A DNA stretch of 23,338 nucleotides, taken from the NCBI GenBank assembly GCA_016098155.1, contig JAAAJB010000550.1, positions 1 through 23,338 of the forward strand, in the 5' to 3' direction. The notes below the pieces were generated by a model. That model was not told the DNA's origin. It did not search any database and saw only the letters and a list, made by a program, of their open reading frames with translations. This DNA is from Actinomortierella ambigua. Its lineage: Eukaryota > Mortierellomycota > Mortierellomycetes > Mortierellales > Mortierellaceae. Shown here piece after piece: positions 10,187-19,358 of this stretch (the first letter of the stretch is position 1; each line of letters begins with the position of its first letter). A program made the translations under genes and the position numbers.

Positions 10187-10276
10187 ATTGGTTGACAAAG
10201 CTGGTGGGGATAGCAGTTGCTGTATGTTTTCAAGTGGAGTGAGGGGTGGGGAGAGTGGCAAAGGTAGTGGTGAACT

Positions 10277-10306
10277 AGAAAAAGAAGAAGAAGAAGAAGA
10301 AGAAGA
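10277..10306. repeat. (GAA)n microsatellite
   Basis: About nine GAA/AAG units lie in the 5' leader of the hypothetical gene at 9164-10186, read as a CTT-rich tract on the coding strand. This is the same kind of pyrimidine-rich leader seen upstream of other minus-strand genes here. Confidence 0.7.
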
Positions 10307-10340
10307 CTGAGGACAGGAAAAGATATTAAAAGGGATGGTG

Positions 10341-10348
10341 TTTATATA
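10341..10348 (-). promoter_or_regulatory. TATA box for the 340-aa hypothetical gene
   Basis: The minus strand reads TATATAAA, followed by the CTT-repeat leader and then the ATG at 10186. Its position and the pyrimidine-rich leader fit a core promoter. Confidence 0.45.
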
Positions 10349-10499
10349 TGCTTGTCATAAAAAAAGGGCATTCGGATCAGGCAGCAAGCCTTGGATCAAT
10401 GGGCATTTTCCACAATTTCGTGTACTCTAAAAACCACAGGACATCATGTCATGCTCTGTTTTGACTTCTGCCCCTTTTTTTTATCTACTATACTTAAAA

Positions 10500-12260
10500 T
10501 CAGCGTTTCTTCAGTTGTCTTCCACCTTGTCGGTGTGTAGGACGGTAGGTATCGGCTGTTGAGCTTGGTGATCTCAAAGACCTGTTGTGGCGAGGAACAT
10601 ATCGATCGATGACGCGGGAAGATCCGCGGCTCTGAGAAGGCGGCGAGGCAGAAGACGACGACGACGAGCGGCGGTCAATTTTAGGACGACTGGACGTCAA
10701 CAACGAGTGACGACCACTATTGTTCGCAGCGTTGCGCGGGTGACGGTAGTGCCCCCCTCGCTCATCTTGCTGGCTTCTGAATCCGCGATCGTTCTGGTGC
10801 TGGTCGTGAGTTTGAATGGTGTTGCTGGATCGAAGAGTTGGGTCGGGGCGCGATCGCTTGCGCGCCTGATCTTTGTCGTTGTGCTCGTGGCCATCACCAT
10901 TGCTGTGCTTGCGCTTACTCTCGCCATCCTCGGGTGAGAGCTTGTCGTCGCCATCCCCGGGTCCACAGAGGGCGGTGGTTTGGTCGCGATTTTTAGTCGT
11001 CAAAGGAGAGGATGGCAACAGATGTTGCTCTCTCATATGAGGAAGGAACCGGATCCTATCTTCATTGGCACTCTTTGTGGTAGCGCTACTGCTGCAGCAG
11101 TCTTGTTGGTGTTTCGAGGTGCCACGCTCACTCACTCGAACCTGAGCTCTTTCGCGACGCTTACTCGACTTGTCGGTGCCAACCACTTCATCGTCCTCAG
11201 ACTCGATCTCATCCTGGACCTTGGCAACAAACTCGTCCACAAAGGCCTCTGTTTTGACACCCTGTGCTCCATTTTTCTCCTCTTTCTCCGTTTGTAGCGT
11301 CTTTTGGTCACTTCGCTCAAGGCTGTCGAAGGAGCAAGAATGGGGATGCAGAGGCACCACCAAAGAGTCGAGAACCACCTGGAGAGCGTCGTGCGCAGTA
11401 TGAAATACCTCGTTCAGCGACACTGTGGCCCGGGAATGAACCGATGATAGTGTGTTCTGACAGCCTTGCAGGACTTTGACGAGGTCGTGGTGCGCCAGCT
11501 GTCGCACGTCTTTCGAAGTCGCCACAGGCCCATTTAGGGATGCTCCGGCTGTTGTGCTTGTGGCTGATTTTTTTAGCACTGATGGCGAGACAGAGGGAGT
11601 GGGCGACGGGGAGGCTGGATATCGCTGTTGGTGTGGCTCTGATGCTGAATGCTCTTGTTGAGGTTGTTTCTCAGACTGATGCTGATGCTGATGCTGTTGA
11701 TGCTGATGAGTTTCTTGCTGATCATTCTGGTACAGGTGACCCTGCTGATCGTCGTGGTCTTTTTTAGGATGCTCCACGAGTATTTCGGCCACCTTCTCTG
11801 CAGTGAGAGGTGATGGCGGAATGGACAAGGCCAAGCCAGCGGGGCTGATCACCTGCTGGTCATCCAGGTCTAGCTGTGTGTGAGTGGGCACCTCTTCCTC
11901 ACGAAAGTAGCTCTCCATTTCAAGTTCCACTTTTGTTGTAGCTGTTGCTGATGCAGGCGTCATGGGCGCATCCTGTGACGGTGAGAGGGTTGTTGGCAAG
12001 CTGGCAAGCAGATCTTTGTTGACAGGTGGATCTCTGTTGGCTGGCAGGTCGTCGCTGGAAGGCAGGTCGTCGTTGGAAGGCAGATCGTCATTGAAAGGCG
12101 GGTCCTCATTGATAGGCAGATCATCGTTGGCAAACTTTTGAAGGGCAGGCAAGGTTTCGGGAGCTGTGCTTGGCGAATGCTCGAGGGCGGAATTACCAGG
12201 CGTGGTCACTGCTACCGTTTCTTCAACTGCTGTTACTTTTGTGCTATCCGTGGTGGCCAT
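10500..12260 (-). CDS. disordered, probably nuclear protein with hexapeptide repeat and basic C-terminus
   Basis: The frame is open further upstream, but ATG 12260 (MATTDSTKV, GCCATGG-like context after a CT-rich leader) is the likely start, giving 586 residues. Residues 45-86 are seven hexads of the form N-D/E-D-L/P-P-X. Next come an acidic stretch and a His/Gln-rich region (about 185-230). A central, more ordered part with HDLVKVLQGCQNTLSSVHS and amphipathic character follows. After it come a charged segment with RKRSR (a likely nuclear localisation signal) and an Arg/Ser-rich tail with DRYVPRHNRSLRSPS, ending QLKKR. The Arg/Ser-rich end suggests an RNA-related nuclear role, but no known domain is visible, so this is an inference from composition only. 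The ORF is long and uninterrupted, and codon use is G/C-ending in the non-repetitive parts. Confidence 0.7.
   Translation of the reverse strand: MATTDSTKVTAVEETVAVTTPGNSALEHSPSTAPETLPALQKFANDDLPINEDPPFNDDLPSNDDLPSSDDLPANRDPPVNKDLLASLPTTLSPSQDAPMTPASATATTKVELEMESYFREEEVPTHTQLDLDDQQVISPAGLALSIPPSPLTAEKVAEILVEHPKKDHDDQQGHLYQNDQQETHQHQQHQHQHQSEKQPQQEHSASEPHQQRYPASPSPTPSVSPSVLKKSATSTTAGASLNGPVATSKDVRQLAHHDLVKVLQGCQNTLSSVHSRATVSLNEVFHTAHDALQVVLDSLVVPLHPHSCSFDSLERSDQKTLQTEKEEKNGAQGVKTEAFVDEFVAKVQDEIESEDDEVVGTDKSSKRRERAQVRVSERGTSKHQQDCCSSSATTKSANEDRIRFLPHMREQHLLPSSPLTTKNRDQTTALCGPGDGDDKLSPEDGESKRKHSNGDGHEHNDKDQARKRSRPDPTLRSSNTIQTHDQHQNDRGFRSQQDERGGHYRHPRNAANNSGRHSLLTSSRPKIDRRSSSSSSASPPSQSRGSSRVIDRYVPRHNRSLRSPSSTADTYRPTHRQGGRQLKKR
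12003..12128 (-). repeat. 18-bp tandem repeat encoding seven hexapeptides
   Basis: Seven degenerate 18-bp units inside the 586-aa protein gene encode NDDLPI, NEDPPF, NDDLPS, NDDLPS, SDDLPA, NRDPPV and NKDLLA. Two adjacent units are identical in protein sequence. The unit length keeps the frame open, so copy number can vary between strains without breaking the gene. Confidence 0.85.
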
Positions 12261-13644
12261 GGGATGACTGCGTGCAAGTATACGAGTGTGTATGTGTTTG
12301 TATGGGGGGAGAGGGGAGACTTGAGGTGAGTGCTTGAGAATGTAGCAAAAGAAAAGAAAGAAAAGAAGCAATTGTGGGTCTGGGTGGGACGTCTGATAAC
12401 AAAGGGATTTTATTATTATCCAAATCCACATTGCGACAAAAAAAAAAGTTCTTTTGTTGCAGTGGCGTGGGGATGGTGTGACAAAGAGCGAGAAGAAGGG
12501 GTTGCAGATCCTCTAAAACAAAGAAACGCTCTTTCGACTTTGGGATGGGTGCGAAAGAACTTTTTGTCTTGAGGCTGTTTGCTTTGGGTATCTGTGTGAG
12601 AGTAGCCCTGGCCTACCTCGGGGAGAAGGATGTCTGGGGAATGGGCGACTGGAGGGGCTACCTCAACTTTACCCAGAATGATATATTGTTGGCATGGCTC
12701 TACCCTCTTCCAAGGAGGGCCAAAGCGACACAGCACAAAATGTCAAGTGGCGAGGGAGAGGGAGGATGAAGAGTGCTGTGCATGGGGTTTGTGTGCACGA
12801 CAGCACCAACGAAGCGCGCGAATTAAAAATCAAATGTTTTATTGTCCTTCCGTGACATGCTTCTGTAACAGGATCTCTTCGGATAGACGAATATCAGGCT
12901 AATTCTCGGACGGGGAAATTTAAACAAAAAAAAAAAATAAAATTAGGGGGAGGGGGGGGACCATTCTGGTACAGAGTACAGAACGAGAGCCGCATAGACC
13001 CCACATGTGGAGAACGAAAAGGAGGTCGCTCAAGTCTCTCCCTCCAATCAATGGCAGGGTGTCGATGCTCTGGGCACCAGTCGGCTGGCTTGACGACACA
13101 CGAAACGATGTGCGCGCCACAAGACCCTGAAACACCGCCTCTCTCGTGGCTCAATTCCCATTTCCCTTTTCGGTGTTGTTGTGCCACACCCCCACACCCT
13201 CTCAACGGTGTCCGTTTGTTCAGGCTGATGTCAGAGACTGTTGTCGCATCCAGAAAATGCCGCGTATGGTGGGAGAATCCCATTAAAATCAATATGCCCG
13301 GAACGCACTCGTTTATGTACAGAAAGGCATTTATTCAACAAAGGGTGAGGGAGAAAAAAAAAGGTGGACCCACTATATCCCCCTTTCTTTGAATGTTGTT
13401 TTTTTGCACGCTGCAGTCGATCCAAAGAGAGGGTTTGTTGTCCATACCAACAAGTGGTGTTTTCTGCAAAGAGGAAGGGGTGTGTGTGTGTACAAAAAGA
13501 ATTTGCTAGAGATTCACACAAAGAACAGTGGAAGAGAAAAAAAAAACAAGGTTGACATGCATGCCCTATGTGGTGCATTTAGCATGGGTGACAAAAGTGT
13601 GAGGCAAAAAGTGGACGGTAAGGCGAGTCTAGGGTGTCCTCCCT
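12261..13644. other. intergenic region with two minus-strand polyadenylation signals
   Basis: The left part holds the CT-rich leader and promoter of the 586-aa gene. Minus-strand AATAAA signals occur at 12843-12838 and 13335-13330. The second fits the metallothionein gene (310 nt past its stop); the first has no assigned gene and may be a distal site. A plus frame at 12545-12769 starts with a hydrophobic, signal-peptide-like stretch but has no other support. Nothing else was recognised. Confidence 0.45.
13330..13335 (-). promoter_or_regulatory. polyadenylation signal of the metallothionein gene
   Basis: AATAAA on the minus strand, 310 nt downstream of the metallothionein stop codon. It is the first canonical hexamer found after that stop. 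Confidence 0.45.
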
Positions 13645-14205
13645 TTAGGCCTTCTTGGAGCACTCGCACGACGACGAGCACTTGCATTCGCCGCCAGCAG
13701 ATCCCTCGCAAGGACAGTCCTTGCAGCCGCAACCCTTGGCGCACTTGCAGTTTTCACCGCACTTGCACTCTCCGCTGAGATACAAAAAAAAAGAGATGTA
13801 TGTGGAAAGATCAAAGTTAGAAATGATAGCGTCAAATCCTGCGATGGGGGGGGGGCTCTCTTTCCTCTGTCAAGCTGTCAAAAAAAAAAATGGATCAATG
13901 TCAGCGACGACAACATAAAAACTCTACTTGTTCTACTTACCCAGAGGCCTCGCAAGGGCAGGCACCCTCCTTGCAGCCGCAAGCGTGCTTCTTGCCGCAC
14001 TGGCACTGGCCAGAGCAGGTGCACTTGCCACCCGACTTGCAGGTGCAAGTAGTCGACGACGACGACGAAGAGGCACCAGTCTTGCCGCAGGTGCAGCTAG
14101 AGCCACAACCTAATCATCCCGAGGGAGAGGGGAGAGAAAAAGAGAGAGAGAGATAGAGGGAGTGAGCCATTTTTGTTTCCAGTCAGATGCAAGGTCGGGA
14201 CTGCA

Positions 14206-14244
<39 letters not shown>

Positions 14245-14411
14245 GGCGGAGGAGAGAGAGTCCCCACACCGCCATGCTTTTGGGATGTGTGGGAAACAAA
14301 TTCAGAGCCATCTGGGGGAGGAGTAGGAGTGGGAGAGGAAGAGAGGATGTACTCGGGGGACATACCACAGCCGGCACCACAGGTGCATGAGGAGTTTCCG
14401 CAAGGGTTCAT
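13645..14411 (-). CDS. metallothionein, cysteine-rich metal-binding protein
   Basis: Exons 14366-14411, 13941-14109 and 13645-13774 join in phase (donors GTATGT and GTAAGT, acceptors TTAG and CTCAG) to give 114 residues. Twenty-nine are Cys, nearly all in Cys-X-Cys pairs (CTC, CKC, CQC, CGC, CPC, CEC), and there is no aromatic residue. This is the signature of metallothioneins, cytosolic proteins that bind and buffer Cu, Zn or Cd through thiolate clusters. The protein reads as a short N-terminal cluster, a Ser6 linker (29-34), then repeated clusters, ending SKKA. It is longer than the classical 25-60 residue fungal copper metallothioneins, which suggests several clusters. The start is an ATG giving MNPCGNSS. 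A CATAAATA element about 110 nt upstream may be the TATA box. Which metal it prefers cannot be told. Confidence 0.92.
14208..14244. repeat. (GA)n microsatellite in metallothionein intron 1
   Basis: A GA dinucleotide run with a single CA interruption lies in the first intron. Read on the coding strand it is a CT tract. Confidence 0.85.
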
Positions 14412-14442
14412 GATGGATAGAGTAGAAGAAGGAAAGAAAAGA

Positions 14443-14443
<1 letters not shown>

Positions 14444-14475
<32 letters not shown>
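14444..14475. repeat. (TG)n microsatellite in metallothionein 5' leader
   Basis: About 16 TG units, CA-repeat on the coding strand, begin 33 nt upstream of the metallothionein ATG and so fall in the leader or core promoter. They could form Z-DNA and vary in length between strains. Confidence 0.85.
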
Positions 14476-14477
<2 letters not shown>

Positions 14478-14518
14478 GAGAAAGGAGAGAAGTGAGAGAG
14501 AGAAGAGACATTGTCCAG

Positions 14519-14526
14519 TATTTATG
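14519..14526 (-). promoter_or_regulatory. TATA-like element of the metallothionein gene
   Basis: The minus strand reads CATAAATA about 110 nt upstream of the metallothionein ATG. Between the two lies the CA-repeat and CT-rich leader. No clear metal-response element was identified by eye. Confidence 0.35.
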
Positions 14527-15118
14527 CTTTGCAAGTGTCAGAGTGCGTATTTTGACAGGTTAGAAAGGACGATGTGATGGGTAACAAGAGCACCGTCCCT
14601 TTCTTCCGGGCCTCTCTTCTTCTACCACCCCCCTTAATGTCTTTACAAATCTCCCCAAGAAACACAGAGGTACAGAGAAGAGGAAGAGAGACAGACAGAC
14701 AGAGTGAGAGTGAGAGCGAGAGTGCAAGAGTAACTGCTGCTACAACAACAGAGAACAGAGGAGTGTGAACGTGTTGTGCTCCCGACACGATACAACACGA
14801 CATCGATCAACCCAACCAACCATCCGGTCATCCCCCTCGTCCCCCTCCCAATGCTCACCAACTCCGTCTCCTGGAATATTAGCCCTCCCTTCTCTCGCTC
14901 CCCCTCCCCCATCCATCCCCTTTCTCCTCTCTGCTGGAGGGAACAGAGGAGGGAAGGGAGAAGAGTAGGTGGTGGCAGTGTTGATGATTCAAGAGGACGT
15001 CGTGTTCTCTACTCCCTCTGCTTATCCCCCTTGCCTGCTGCATTCGTCAGATGTCACCATCCCCAGCCTACTCCTCCACTTTAACCTTCGGAGGGTCAAA
15101 CAGCTCCAAAAAAGATAT
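14527..15118. other. intergenic region, no gene seen
   Basis: It holds the upstream flank of the metallothionein gene and the 3' flank of the methyltransferase gene. GA-rich and C-rich low-complexity stretches dominate and no supported reading frame was found. Confidence 0.5.
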
Positions 15119-16333
15119 TTATTGCGTCAAGGCAACGACACGACGCCGATTCACATAAAGGTACTGGTAGATGTCTGGTTGGTGAACCACCGCCTGTGTC
15201 TTGTCTTTGTCTCCGACGCGCCGTGATGGGGCCTCCACCTTGATCGGCTCGATTCGCTCCGTGGTCCACAGTTTTCCTCCTTCTCCTCTCCCACCATCAT
15301 CATCCTCAAAGTCATATTGCCGGTACTGAGAGTAGGACACGACGCACCATACCCCGCCGGGCTTGGTCACGCGTGCCACTTGCCTGCAGAGCGTCCTCAG
15401 CTTTGTGCTCTCATCGTCGTCGCCACACGCGATGGCATCCGAGGTCGACTTGTCCAAGATGAGATCGAACGTGTTGGGCGCGAGCGATGTGAGATCGAGG
15501 CAGTCCATCTCTCGAAATTCGAGCGGACATTCATGTTGGCTTTCTTGTGTCTGTTTTGGCTGCTGGGGGTGTTGCTTTAGTGTCGTTGTCAATGCTGATG
15601 AAGATGTTGTTGTTGTTGTTGTTGTTGTCGCTGTTGTTGAAAGCACTTGTGGTTGATGTTTGGTAAAGGTATCCTCGGGATGTACACCATCTTGGGCTGG
15701 TGCCAAGCTCGGAGATGCCGATGATAGAGTTGATCCATGTGACCCAAGTGCATCGTAGGGTCTGGAAGGTGTTGCCTCCTCGGCTTCAGCTTCAATGGTG
15801 GAGACTGTTGTAATTGTTGTTGTGGTTGGTGTTGGTGTCGCTGCTGCATCGATACCCACCCTACTAATTCGTGCATGGTCATTCTTGTCCCCCTTTTGTG
15901 GTCGAGGGGGGGCTTCTTGATCTACCTCTCCTGAAGCTTTGCTCTTTACTTCCTTCTCGCCAACCATCCCTTTCTCGTCTTCTTCCTCTTTTTCCTCATC
16001 ATCATCATTATCTTCTTCTTCTACTCCTTGCCCCCCTTCCTTCCATCCAATGGCCCTCTGGCATCTCTCGCGCATCCGGTCTACCACCTCCTTGACAAAA
16101 TCGACCGACAGGACGTGGCGGTAGCCTGCGTGATACAGATCAAGCGGCAGTGTCGAGTTGCCACATCCGAGGTTTAGCACTCTCTGAGTCGACCGTCCGA
16201 CTCCCTTTGGGACAAGAATGCCGAGGTCCTCCAAGTGCGATTCGAGAACATCCCAGGACATGAGCCATTCAAATGTCTCTTCATGCTCGAATCGCTTCTG
16301 CCAATAGTCGTGGCTATCAAATGCTATTGGCAT
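15119..16333 (-). CDS. class I SAM-dependent methyltransferase, METTL13/EEF1AKMT4-like
   Basis: This single-exon frame encodes 404 residues. The order of motifs matches METTL13 (EEF1AKNMT)/EEF1AKMT4 relatives: an N-terminal DYWQKRFEHEETFEWLMSW (9-27), motif I VLNLGCGNS (52-60) for SAM binding, an acidic strand end SVDF (76-79), REMDCLDL (274-281), FDLILDKSTSDAI (289-301), the post-motif KPGGVWCVVSYSQ (324-336) and a C-terminal QPDIYQYLYVNRR. Human members methylate elongation factor eEF1A, and that substrate is only inferred here. The odd feature is an insertion of about 170 residues (98-268), acidic and then Thr-rich with a run of eight Thr, between the second and fourth strands of the Rossmann fold. 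LDKSTSDA replaces the more usual LDKGTLDA. The start ATG is the first in the frame and directly precedes the conserved region. Confidence 0.85.
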   Translation of the reverse strand: MPIAFDSHDYWQKRFEHEETFEWLMSWDVLESHLEDLGILVPKGVGRSTQRVLNLGCGNSTLPLDLYHAGYRHVLSVDFVKEVVDRMRERCQRAIGWKEGGQGVEEEDNDDDEEKEEEDEKGMVGEKEVKSKASGEVDQEAPPRPQKGDKNDHARISRVGIDAAATPTPTTTTITTVSTIEAEAEEATPSRPYDALGSHGSTLSSASPSLAPAQDGVHPEDTFTKHQPQVLSTTATTTTTTTTSSSALTTTLKQHPQQPKQTQESQHECPLEFREMDCLDLTSLAPNTFDLILDKSTSDAIACGDDDESTKLRTLCRQVARVTKPGGVWCVVSYSQYRQYDFEDDDGGRGEGGKLWTTERIEPIKVEAPSRRVGDKDKTQAVVHQPDIYQYLYVNRRRVVALTQ

Positions 16334-17098
16334 TCTGTCTAGACTAGAAAGAGGAGGGAGGGGGGGGGGAAGGTTCGATGAGCAGGGTGAACTCGGGGCT
16401 GTGCGTACCGAGAGTTCTCAGCCACAAAAGCATGGCCTGTCAACCTGTCAAGCCTGGACTGGACTCTCTTTTTTTTTTCTTCCACAAATTTGCTTCTCCG
16501 ACACCATGCACAAGGTAGAGCACTTTTCCTGTCTCCACCAATGCTGTTCCTGTTGTTGGCATGTTTGTCGTTCATAAGAGAGCGTCGGCATTTTATGCTG
16601 CTCAGAACATGTCGGGCTAATTCTCCAACGAATGACATAAAGAATGCATGCCCATGTCTCTTATTGGTGGCTTTATGAGGGAGGACGTGTTTCTTATCCA
16701 AGAGACACACAGTCCTCGTCAGCGTGACGAGGAGGCGCCCCATCACCGACCGTTCATAGCAAGGCTAACGACCTCTCTCTCACTCTCTCACTCTCTCTCT
16801 GCGGCGAGTGTTCTATCAGTCGACCCCTAAGCAGGTGATTCGCGACAGTCGGAGCGGCAAGATCGATCTGTGTAGGAGGAGCATTCTTCTTGTGCGCGGC
16901 GAAGAAGTTTTATTTTGGAGGGACGATGACTACATTTAGGTTAACTCAACCCTGTCATCCTCCCCCTTGCATCGTGTCTAGTCAATACAATTCTAGCCCA
17001 CAACAGCCCAGGGCCACTGCCAGTCCTGGAAACCACCACCTCAAACGAAGCCACCGGGACACATCATCGCACCAAACATGAGAAGCACGTTTTGACGG
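16334..17098. promoter_or_regulatory. divergent promoter region between methyltransferase and aprataxin
   Basis: The two genes start about 765 bp apart and point away from each other, so this segment must hold both promoters. It includes a perfect 19-bp palindrome at 16714-16732, a CT repeat at about 16770-16800, and no clear TATA box. No supported reading frame is present. Confidence 0.5.
16714..16732. promoter_or_regulatory. perfect palindrome, possible factor-binding dyad
   Basis: The sequence cctcgtca-gcg-tgacgagg has 8-bp arms with no mismatch. Each arm carries TGACG, the half-site recognised by CREB/ATF-type bZIP proteins. It lies in the divergent promoter about 370-380 bp from each start codon. 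Binding by a regulator is an inference. Confidence 0.4.
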
Positions 17099-18587
17099 AT
17101 GGTCTTGGTGCGGACGAAATACGTGATCACCAAGACTCTGAAAAGAAAATCGGCCAAAAGAGGTACGGTTCAGTGAATGTTTGGCCTGCCCTCTTCTCCC
17201 CCCCCACTCCCTTGTTTTCTCAGAGTGTCACAAGCATTAAATCAGTCTCCTTTATTCCGTTTATCAGATCTCCACCTAGTCCTCTAGAATCACCATTTCG
17301 GACTCCACCAGCAGCACAACGCGTCAAGTCGCCTGCTTCATCTTCAAATGAGAGTCATCATTTGCGACACAAAAAGGAAACCGATGAGTTGACCACAATG
17401 GCACAAGATCCTGCGATACAGAAACAGGCATCTACGCCGACAGCAGATACCTCGACGCCAACCACCTCCGCATCAAAGGACAACGCTGGTGATATTCAAG
17501 CGTTGCCTCCGAGTCCGAATTCACAAGGACGATGGTTGACAAGCAAAGGCCTTGGTAGCACAGATGACCTTGAAGAGTTTTATCAGAGGAGAGGCGTTGG
17601 CGCTGGGCAAAAAGGACGGCCATTTAAAGGCAGACCAACAGATGCGCTCCTTGCCTACTGTCAGTATCCCGAGGACATTGAGCAAGAGTTTATGTACTAT
17701 TACGATGAACGCGTTTTAGTGATAAACGATGCGTACCCAAAGGTGAGAAGCGGAAAAGAATAGATAAGGAATGGAATTAACTTTGTTGGACTGCTACATA
17801 TGACTTAGAGTACTTTACTAATCCATCTTCCTCAAGTCCAAGTATCATTTTTTGGTGTTGCCGCGCAAGCGTATTCTATATCTGACGGACCTGAGAGGTG
17901 AGGAGGGCATTCAGACGGTGAAAGAGCTATTTGGTCGTGCTCTTTGGCTAGTAGACAGGTACCAAACACTCCTTGTCTCACTTTGTGGGCAGAAATGACT
18001 TGTTATTTTATATACATATTGCGGACCTTCAGGTGTTGGGCACTGACTTGTTTATGTTGGGCACCATGATTTAGATTGAAGGTCAACGATGCCTCCTATG
18101 AGTACAAGTATGGATTCCATGTGAGGCAAAGTATGAGGTATGTATTGCATACGCCGTACAGGCGTTATTTCTCGACGACAGTTGATTTTTTTGTTTCAGT
18201 TGAACGTTTTTTCGCAAAGTCTGACCCCCTCCCCATTCTTTTTTCCTTCATGTACCTTTTTGAATAAATGATAGCCAAATCCATCTTCACGTTCTTTCGA
18301 CAGACTATTCCACGGCCAGGATGAAGCGGAAAGAGCACTGGAACTCGTTCACAACCGAGTTTTTCATCTCGCCAGCCTATGTGCTCCAGATCCTGCGGGA
18401 GCGAGGTCGGTTTCAGCTCTCGGACCAAGAGCGCGAGCGATTTGAGGCCATCGTCAGCCAAAACCTTCAGTGTCCGGTCTGCAAGACCGTCGGACGGAAT
18501 ATGCCGGATATCAAGCGACACTACCTGCAGACCCATTGGCAGCCCCGACATTTGGAGTTGCAACGCCATGGGAAGGAGGCGAAGTAG
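17099..18587 (+). CDS. HNT3: aprataxin-like DNA deadenylase (HIT domain and C2H2 zinc finger)
   Basis: Aprataxin/Hnt3 removes AMP from abortive 5'-adenylated DNA ends left by DNA ligase. Proposed exons 17099-17162, 17246-17742, 17837-17958, 18075-18137 and 18275-18587 give 352 residues with phases consistent. The HIT domain starts near YYDERVLVINDAYPKSKYHFLVLP (about 173-196). It reaches the active-site segment SMSQIHLHVLS (247-257, His252 and His254 in the triad, Gln where human has the first His). KRKEHWNSF (266-274) follows, as in human NKKHWNSF. The zinc finger is C315-X2-C318-X12-H331-X4-H336. There is no FHA domain; the N-terminal 150 residues are Ser/Thr/Pro-rich. Exon 1 (MVLVRTKYVITKTLKRKSAKR) is inferred from its donor and phase. 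If it is wrong, the start is the ATG at 17398 and the protein has 229 residues. Confidence 0.88.
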
Positions 18588-19358
18588 TCTTGTTTCTCTC
18601 AACTCTCCTCTTCTTCTTCCTTGGTCGATGAATATGGGCTGTTTTCACCTACCCACCTACCCACCCACCTACCTACCTCCCCCCCCTTTTTTTTCCTACG
18701 AAGAGGAAGGATGAGTTGGTTCATTGAAAACAGAAGCACGAGAAAAAAAACAAAGCGAGACTTTTTAATTTACGCAAGGGGTATGAGATAAGAAGGGCAA
18801 GTGGAGAGGAGAGAGAGAGATAGGGTCAAACGATGAAGCAAGGTGATTGCTAAAGAGGTCAACACGGAGAGGGATGGAGGTGTTTAGTCCTCCGCAAGCT
18901 GGGCAAAGAACGAAGTTGAAGTACCCAAGAGCTTGACCGGCACGGCCCCAGAGGGGACCGGCCCGGTCCCCTCTGGGGCCGTGACAGTCACATCCCAGCA
19001 AGAAGTGTACCACTCATCTATATCATTGTCAAGTAGCCACCGCCACTGGATGAGATAATCGCCTGGAGCACGGTCCTTGGGGATTTCGAAACAACCACCG
19101 CAAGGCGTCAAGTCTGTATCATCTTTGATATGGGTGCAATTGTCGTAAGGCAGCTTGGCGATCGTCATTTTCATAAGGTCCGCCTGGGACTTTGGGTCCG
19201 GTTGGTTCGGGATGGATGGCATGTTGATGAACACGTCAAGGACTTTTGACTCAGTGGCGTGGTTCTTGGCCGGCCAGCGGATGCACATGGTGTCGCCGGC
19301 CTTGACAGGGGATGCCATACGGCCGTATTTGCCACCGTAGGCATTTTGGATTGGGTTT
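18061..19358. repeat. segmental duplication, copy A
   Basis: This block is repeated at 22064-23338 in the same orientation. It begins in aprataxin intron 2 (at gcaccatgattt), covers the last two aprataxin exons and the intergenic spacer, and enters the LPMO-like gene. The end given is only where copy B meets the window edge, so the true repeat is longer. Confidence 0.93.

Noticed and set aside
12894..13292. Minus-strand frame of 132 codons between two AATAAA signals
   Set aside because: Codon use is not biased, no motif is visible, and the C-terminal part is a translation of poly-purine and poly-pyrimidine sequence. It could be metallothionein 3' UTR.
16490..16830. Short open frames in the methyltransferase/aprataxin spacer
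   Set aside because: They are short, overlap on both strands, and show no motif or coding-like composition; they fit promoter sequence with CT repeats.
17092..17398. Aprataxin start at the TTG at 17092 with an unspliced N-terminus
   Set aside because: TTG is not a credible start in a fungal nuclear gene, and 17163-17245 has intron borders (GTACGG...AATCAG) that link an ATG-led exon at 17099 in phase.
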